From Paraglomus occultum (Eukaryota; Glomeromycota; Glomeromycetes; Paraglomerales; Paraglomeraceae), in the NCBI GenBank assembly GCA_910592205.1, contig CAJVPJ010000348.1:1-27735 (forward strand): a stretch of 27,735 nt of DNA. Direction: 5' to 3'. The notes under the pieces are model-generated. The model worked only from the letters and a program-made list of their open reading frames with translations. It did not search any database and had not been told where the DNA came from. The position numbers and the translations under genes were made by a program. Within the stretch, counting starts at the first letter, position 1; every line of letters begins with the position of its first letter. Shown here piece after piece: positions 21,490-27,735 of the stretch.

Positions 21490-23918
21490 ATGTCCGACTC
21501 ACGCTACGGTCGCTCACATTACCGCAATGATTACCGTTACGACTATGGACGAGACTACAGAGATCGAGATCGAGACCGAGATTACCGGGACGACGATAGA
21601 TACTATCGTCCAAGACGATCGCGTAGCCGGTCGAGAAGTCCAGATAGGCCTAGATCTAACGGTAGATATGACCATTGGAAAGAAGATTATGCAAACAGGA
21701 GAGAGGAAAGGTGGGGAGGAAGAGAGCATTACGACGATCGAGAAGATAGCGGAAAGAGGAGAAAAGGAAAAGGGTTTAAAGGGCCTGAGGTTAGTGTTGA
21801 GAGAAGGGAACTGGACAAGGAAACGGTATGAAGAAGCATAGCTATTGAAAATTATACATGAAGAAAAGAATTCTTAGAGAGCTGGAACAGACAATACTGA
21901 TTACGATATTTGTATCATTCGAGCATAGGGGTTTTGGAGAGACAGAAATCCAAGTGAGCCGAACAACCATGTGATTTTGCAAGGATTGTCTATGCAAACA
22001 ACCGAGCATGCTGTACGAACTGCGTAAATTCATTAGGTGCCATGGGCGCACGCTCTATTGTTTACAACTGACAGTTTAACGTTTCCTGTTTTCTTTATAG
22101 ATTCAGCAAGTTCTGGATAGCCTAAATGCCAGCATAGAAAACATTCGACTAATTAGAGATCGCAAGACAGGTTCTTATAGTATAATATTTATTAATTATC
22201 CATTCGTCTGTTGATAAATGCATCTATGCTTTCCGCCTTTTGCTTTTATTTTATTTCATCAGGAACTCTTCATCATTCACTTATGCCAGTCTTTTCATAT
22301 TGCTAACAAGTCATATCAAAACCATACTATTATCATCGCCCATTATTGTGTTTAAGGTTTATCTCGCCGATTTGCCTTTGTCAAGTTTACAAGTGTCGAA
22401 CATGCACGGCAATTTATCGAAGCCAATCAACCGTTCATTACCATTGACAACCTGCGCGTAAAAGTCGAATACAGCAACAGTTCATCCGTGGAAGATGAAG
22501 GTTGGGCATGCAAGAACGTAAGCGTGGTTTCGCATCCACTCATCGACGACCCTATCCTCGTTGACTTTGGTCATGAGCATGGTCACGGAGGAAATAGTCA
22601 GAAAAAATATCAAAATATAAAATACAAAGACATCAAGTATGAAATAGAGAGTAACTGAGGATGCAAATTTCTTTACTCAAAATCACAACAAAACCGTTGT
22701 TTGAAAAACAGTGCGGTTTTCTCAATTACAAAAAGTGTGATAGTTGTCATCAATGTCAACACTCGAAAAGAGGTGTGCTTGCTCTTCGGATTACTTACAA
22801 CAGTATATCATCATTCATGGAACCATATGAATATGTGGTTGTCCATCCAAGTGGCCAAAGTCGCATGCGAAGAATAAACAGTATCTTTCGTTGCATTTGC
22901 TGCATGAACGACTTTGGCTAAATTTATATGTTGATAAGAATGTTTACACTTTATACTGCTTCTTTTATTATACCATACAGAATCCATGGTATCTGGCTCA
23001 TTGCATCTGGCTCCGACAAGTGCATTCTACAACGACGGTTCTCAAGATATCGGTCAAATTCCTCATCATATCCTTCTCGTGCGCGGGTTAGATCCACTCA
23101 CCACCGAGGAATCTTTATACAACGCAACATTCCCATTATCCCCTCTTCGTCGAGTATTACTGATAAAAGATCGATTATCCAGAATGTCATGGGGATTTGC
23201 TTTTCTGGAATATGACGATGAACAGGTATGATTGACTTTTCCAAAGTGAAATCTAAACTTATTATCCTAACTTGTTTCCGCTGCATGAATATTTATTCCC
23301 GAAACGAATTAACGTTCACGAATCGTGTTTAGACATCATCATATGTTTTGGATTTGACGCGCAATCGAGAATATTATCCAGATGGATTCGTTATCGATTC
23401 AAAGCAGGTAACAATGAATTACGCTCACGCCGGAAGTTTTGTGCCAGTTTACGCAACGACAGAATGGACAATTTGGGGCGATGATGGAGTTGCGTTATCA
23501 TATTGGGATGAAAAGGCGTATGCAGTAGAATATTCTGGGCCTGTTGCGAACAATAAGGGGGCTGTAATTGAACAGGAAGAGGAGAAACCCGAACTCAAAC
23601 CCAAATTGAAAGAGCGTGGAGAAGAACACGAGACGATTATGAATGAAGATGAGCAGAAGAACGAAAAAGTGAAGGAAGAGAATATTCGTAAGTTGAATTT
23701 TGTTGTGAGTATTGAGATTGTTCCTTTGCTTCTTGTGCTCAAAAATTATTATCTTATTAGGCACAGTCGAGGACGAGTTGAATGCCTTCTATTCTGATAT
23801 GGGGGCAGTTCTGTCATCAAGCAAGACAAGCGAAACGAAATCTATCTTCTCTGTCTCCGATATGGTATCTAATAAGGGTACTCAGAATCCCACCACCGCT
23901 ACCGCGACTCAAATGTAA
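21490..23918 (+). CDS. RBM5/RBM10-like RNA-binding protein (RRM, RanBP2 zinc finger, RRM)
   Basis: Probable nuclear RNA-binding protein acting in splicing, by its architecture. Eight exons join 21490-21825, 21929-22012, 22101-22170, 22357-22517, 22712-22772, 22981-23225, 23333-23687 and 23761-23918, giving 489 residues with all phases consistent. Residues 1-112 are Arg/Asp/Tyr-rich with an RS-like run (RRSRSRSRSPDRPRS). RRM1 (about 126-207) is spread over three exons: HVILQGLSMQTTE (RNP2), IQQVLDSLNASIENIRLIRD and RRFAFVKF (RNP1). A RanBP2-type zinc finger spans an intron at about 213-232 (WACKNCGFLNYKKCDSCHQC, spacing CX2C...N-X6-CX2C). RRM2 (about 267-355) has HHILLVRGLDPLTTEE and MSWGFAFLEY and is followed by AHAGSFVPVY. 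The C-terminus is acidic and ends at a TAA. The OCRE and G-patch domains of animal RBM5/10 are absent. The start at 21490 is preferred over an in-frame ATG at 21442 inside the CA-repeat leader. Confidence 0.88.
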
Positions 23919-24526
23919 TTGTAGCTTTAGAGGTATATGGTCTATTCGCAAATACGGGGAATGGGTTAAATGCTATATAGGATCAAGATTGTTTATTTAT
24001 ACTAGAACGACAATAAAAGACGGTTTCATAAATCTTTAATCTGTAAATTCACGAGTCACGAATCCTTTTAATTACAAGCATGCAGACAAACTAACAACTA
24101 CAACGTCTATTCAGCGTGTACTGGTCCTACAACATATTGTCTAACCGAAAAAGGCTTTTTGAATGGACTGTATACATATCTCGGCGGTTTTCAAGATCGT
24201 TCATATACTACACGTTCTTGGCTTTGAAAGATTGCATAGTTACAAGGAAAATTATGACTTACTAGTATTAGATTTTACTTGTACAACTTAAACTGCATAA
24301 ATACTGCACGTGTTCTCATTGTGACTCAACTTTTTCAACTTGGTCAAAAGCATATAAATATGGCAAGTAGAGCTCAATACAGTCTATCTCAACCAGAATC
24401 CTCATGAAAAGCAACAGATAAATGATTGCTTAGGACATATCAAAGCTTTAATGCATAAATTTCAACGTCTCAACTAGCAGAATACAATATCATTAACATA
24501 ACGCATCTTTTCTGTATTTCTATCAG
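23919..24526. other. Intergenic region between the RBM5-like and P-loop genes
   Basis: Contains an AATAAA-like signal near 24010 for the upstream gene. The first exon and promoter of the P-loop gene should lie in the right half. ATGs near 24361 (followed by ASRAQYSLSQPESS-stop) and 24451 are possible starts, but neither joins in phase to the first certain exon through a convincing donor. Confidence 0.45.
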
Positions 24527-25554
24527 TCCCAAATACAATCGTATCCAAGAAGATTAATTGTTTGTTGTGGACTACCAGGGTCTGGGAAGACTTTGTTTTG
24601 TACACGACTATGCGAAACTCTCGAGGTATTGTTTGACTTCTCCTCTTTGATAATGGAATGGTTATATTGTCATTGTGCTAATAATTCCTCTAACCGTATC
24701 TAGGGATGGGTTAGAGTAAACCAAGATGATCTTGGGTCTCGCAATGCTTGTGAAGACTTCGCGAAACGTCGATTAACACAGGTAAAGATTTTAAAAAGGG
24801 TTATAGATCTCTTATATTAGTATGCATTCATACGTTGCATTTTGTACCAGAACAAAAATGTGATAATAGATCGATGCAACTTTAACAAAAGTCAGCGAAG
24901 AACATGGATCGAAATCGCTTGGAAATTTGACGCTCACGTAGATGCGATTGTAATGGACGTTCCTTACGAAGTGAGTTTTATATTGGTATTTTACTCTTCT
25001 TTTTACCCTCAGTTTTTTAACCTTATTCGAATTAGCTCGCCAAGTCTCGAATTTTAGCTCGTGCCAATCACCCAACAAATGTAGAAGGTCAAGGGGGTGT
25101 CGAAATCCTTGACAGATTTTGTGAAGATTACACCGTTCCTCAAATAGAAGAAGGGTTCGAACGAATTATTTACATTCAACCGCAGCAGGAGCCGTTTTAT
25201 GACAAAACAACAATAGATGAAATAATGAGAAAATTACATGATGAGGTTCCGGTAACGCATAATCGGTTGGTTAGCTTGAGGCCGAATCATTATCGTGGGG
25301 GTAGAACACGTGGAAAAGGCAGTTATTCCAGGAGAGGATACCAGCGGGGTGGTGGTAACACCGGTGCGCATTACACGAGAAACTTTGAAGGATATCGTAA
25401 TGACGATAACTATAGAAATGTCCGATATGATGGTCGAAACCGTGCTAGCTATGATCGAAACGAGACAAAGAGAACTGTTTGGTCACAAAATTCCGCTACA
25501 TATGATAGACAGAAACAAGATGAGAAGTATCAAGAAGAGTTTCCTTCGCTTTGA
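24527..25554 (+). CDS. P-loop polynucleotide-kinase-like protein with RGG tail, 5' end unresolved
   Basis: Putative nucleotide-binding kinase of the AAA_33/polynucleotide-kinase type. Certain exons are 24527-24625, 24704-24781, 24851-24970 and 25036-25554 (all phase 0), giving 271 codons to the TGA. The first certain exon holds the Walker A motif CCGLPGSGKTLF. Downstream, WVRVNQDDLGSR has the acidic pair after strand 2, NVIIDRCNFNKSQRRTW is typical of this fold, and VDAIVMDVPYEELAKSRILAR carries the lid Arg. NHPTNVEGQGG matches fungal proteins of this type. The last 90 or so residues are Gly/Arg/Tyr-rich with RGG-like repeats, which suggests RNA binding. No ATG exists in the open frame before the Walker motif (it runs back to a TAA near 24497), so the initiator must be on an upstream exon or be non-ATG. 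The substrate (DNA, RNA or small molecule) cannot be told. Confidence 0.82.
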
Positions 25555-26673
25555 TTTTAAGCGGGACTAGTATGTGGAAAGCAAGATTTGGCTTGAAGTG
25601 GTATCGTACCCGAGAAGTTGTTTATTCGGCCAGCAAATTTTATTTAAAATCATATTCTCGTCCATGTACTTATAAACTGCCTAACTGCATATTTATTTAA
25701 ACTTTAACGTCAAACATTTATCATTCAAATGTTTCAATGCTCCGGAGTCGGCAAATTTCAAACAAAAAAGGGAAGGGAACGGAAGAACTTTTGCCTCGTT
25801 ATTATACTGGGACATTTTGCGCGCCCCGAAATTTTAGTATCACCGTAATCTATTTATATTTGAATTTTATGCATTACATTGTCATTCGAGATGTTGATAC
25901 AATATACATTCATGTAGTTATTATTAATTTACGGTTACTTTTCGCCTCATTTTCTTATTTTTTACGAATTCATTGGCCATCACAACTTCTAGTTTGTAAA
26001 ATTTAAGCAGCCTTGCGATCCGCCACGCTACAACAAAATGGACCGCAAAAGTGGTATTTTTATTCCAGAACACATAGTAATAGAGAAAGTCGATCAACAC
26101 ATTCCGTGGAAAATCACCTTGTTTGGGTTATACCATTGTTCAAAGTAAATGATTTCAACGATCGCCTCATGTCAGGCTCATGTAGATAAAAATGCTCATT
26201 TCCGAAAATAGACAAATGGGGGAGTTTTTTCTTCAATTAATGGGTACACAAACGGACCAGGGGATGATAATTTCTTGTGCATTATTTATTGTACGAAGAA
26301 GAGGTGGTTCGCATACCAAACCGGGAGCTATACACATAGCCGTAGGTGAGAATTCTTGGATTTCATATTTTCCGTTAACTTTTCGAGGACAACTTACTTC
26401 TTTTTACGTCGACTTGTTACGCTCTCAATATATTTCTTTTCTTACATCTGTCTGGTTGTCTTTACATCGTACGAAATAGAGAATTCATAGAGGCTGGCTC
26501 TCACGATCCACTGAATTTAAGCCAAGCAGACGTGCACAACTCATACGCTTCCGACTATATTGCTTTACAAACTTGGCATTTACAACCTACTTACCTCTTA
26601 CCTCTTCACCTCTCTCCCTCGCCTCTTACTGCAAACCCTTTCTTCACACTCTTTATAACTCGCCCGTCATATC
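25555..26673. other. 1.1-kb intergenic region before the UBA gene
   Basis: No recognised gene. Two open frames on the plus strand (25737-26006 and 26192-26479) match no family I know. A pyrimidine-rich stretch at about 26583-26640 (repeated CTTAC/CCTCT), just before the start at 26674, looks like a typical fungal CT-rich core promoter or 5' UTR. Confidence 0.5.
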
Positions 26674-27670
26674 ATGACTGACACAGAAGCACTAAACATA
26701 GAAGAGAAACGAGCCGATTTAGACTCGTCTCCCGCAACGATTGACGTTACGCCTATTGATCATACAAAGTCTGATCCGTCGTTTTTGTTAACTGAGAAAG
26801 AGACGGTTGTCGAAAAGACTGACTTGACTGATAATGATGAAATATTGGCAAGGCTAATCCAAATGGGATTTGATTTTACTGCTGCCGAGCTTGCTGTTAG
26901 AAAGACGAAAGATGGTGGATTCAATGCTGCTCTGCAGTTTGTAATAAAGCAACAAAATGGTGTAGTAGACAATAAGCATAGCGAGAAAGACGAAAAGGAT
27001 CCGAACCAAGGTTAGTACAAAATTATATCTAATTCTTTAAGCTTCTAAAAGTTAACCACTTTATAACCGTTGGCAGCACTTATCATATAATGTATTTTTT
27101 GGTCATCCTATGAAACAGCGACTTTTATCCTAAAATCAACACCTACTTCTCGACAACCATTTCGTCCAAAACATCAACACCCGAGTCTCATGGTTCAGCC
27201 AAAGAAGGGCATTCTAAAACCACCAAGTCAGCCAACAAACCGGCCGTTATGGAAACGTGACTGGCTTTCTACGATCAACACGCGTATTCAAAATGCTGCT
27301 GCAGCGTCTTCGACGAATACATCAACGTCTTCGTTTTTTGCTAGTGCATTGAAAAAGCTTAATAATGTCGCAACAGTGCAAGAACAAGCTCGACCTGATA
27401 AGAGTGAATCTGTGAGTCTTCAACAGCGTTATAATAGTTCTAGTAGTTCTCTCGACGCTCTCGATAGTGACGATCAGAAACGTTTATCATCAGCATCATT
27501 GAAGCGAGTACGGTTTTCAGTAACTAATCTCACAGACGAATATCCGCATTCTCCGATTTCTCGAGAGAGCGATGAGAGTGATGAGAGTGATGAGAGTGAT
27601 GAAGAAGGGTATGAGTTTGAAGAATTGACGGAGAATGGACAACAACAAAAAAAACAAAAGCAGCAGCAGC

Positions 27671-27735
<65 letters not shown>
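26674..27735 (+). CDS. UBA-domain protein with acidic and polyglutamine tracts, partial
   Basis: Function unknown; probably a ubiquitin-binding adaptor. Exon 1 is 26674-27010 and exon 2 starts at 27119 (intron 27011-27118, phase 1). The frame is still open at the window edge, so 318 N-terminal residues are seen. A UBA domain lies at about 54-94 (DEILARLIQMGFDFTAAELA), with the MGF loop. After it come a conserved-looking block KKGILKPPSQPTNRPLWKRD (WLSTINTRI follows), a Ser/Ala linker, LKRVRFSVTNLTDEYP with an RVxF-like phosphatase-docking sequence, an acidic SDE repeat suited to casein kinase 2, and a polyglutamine run of more than 20 residues. Polyglutamine length may vary between isolates. 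I cannot name the family with confidence. Confidence 0.8.
27568..27603 (+). repeat. Short 9-bp tandem repeat encoding Ser-Asp-Glu units
   Basis: Three consecutive AGTGATGAG-type units lie inside the UBA gene. They encode SDE repeats in an acidic stretch. Confidence 0.85.
27647..27735 (+). repeat. CAG/CAA repeat encoding polyglutamine, cut by the window edge
   Basis: After AAA/CAA/AAG/CAG codons, CAG units give way to a pure CAA run that continues to the last base. It encodes Gln in the UBA gene frame. The reverse strand gives an artefactual polyleucine frame. Confidence 0.95.

Noticed and set aside
25737-26479. Two plus-strand open frames (89 and 95 codons) before the UBA gene
   Set aside because: No motif, no family resemblance and no clear splice signals; consistent with chance frames.
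27517-27735. Minus-strand polyleucine open frame at the right edge
   Set aside because: Artefact of reading the CAA repeat in reverse; the plus strand continues a real exon.
1-27735. A gene cluster, defence island or other novel multi-gene system
   Set aside because: The recognised genes are dispersed eukaryotic housekeeping genes on both strands with their own promoters. Nothing ties them into one system.

Overview
This window is nuclear DNA from a fungus, probably an early-diverging one such as Mucoromycota or Glomeromycotina. The signs are AT-rich intergenic DNA, many short GT-AG introns (about 65 to 220 nt), and fungal-type genes including a PX-SNARE Vam7, a Ras1-like GTPase and Dot1. 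The exact species cannot be read from the sequence. Nothing looks bacterial, and I saw no operon, CRISPR array or confident RNA gene.

Layout, left to right: an ATT microsatellite at the left edge; a poorly explained stretch with an open frame on both strands (about 430-830); RPL11 (+, 5' part unresolved, ends 2606); a convergent CPSF4/Yth1 gene (-, 2868-4331, five exons); 2.5 kb with no recognised gene; histone H3K79 methyltransferase DOT1 (+, 6849-9416, six exons); a convergent Ras GTPase (-, 9988-11070, four exons); a divergent VAM7 SNARE (+, 11557-12687, intronless); the cohesin-release factor WAPL (+, 14602-17879, nine exons, with one apparent +1 frame break at an A8 tract); a dead Tc1/mariner transposon (about 18850-19772); a GC-richer imperfect repeat (about 20300-20530); an RBM5/RBM10-like RNA-binding protein (+, 21490-23918, eight exons); a P-loop kinase-like protein with an RGG-rich tail (+, 24527-25554, start unresolved); and the first 318 codons of a UBA-domain protein (+, from 26674) that runs off the right edge inside a polyglutamine tract.

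The genes are housekeeping functions in translation (RPL11), mRNA 3'-end processing and RNA binding (CPSF4, RBM5-like), chromatin (DOT1, WAPL), signalling (Ras) and vacuolar fusion (VAM7). They do not form one pathway, and I found no convincing new biological system. The observations most worth following are: three perfect TGACGTCA palindromes, two of them 72 and 91 bp before start codons; the WAPL frame break; the Q/H-rich insertion between the CCCH fingers and zinc knuckle of CPSF4; the RVxF-like motif in the UBA protein; and the decayed roughly 50-bp repeat array. Splice sites were assigned by hand from GT/AG signals, phase and homology recalled from known families, so exon edges should be checked against RNA-seq.
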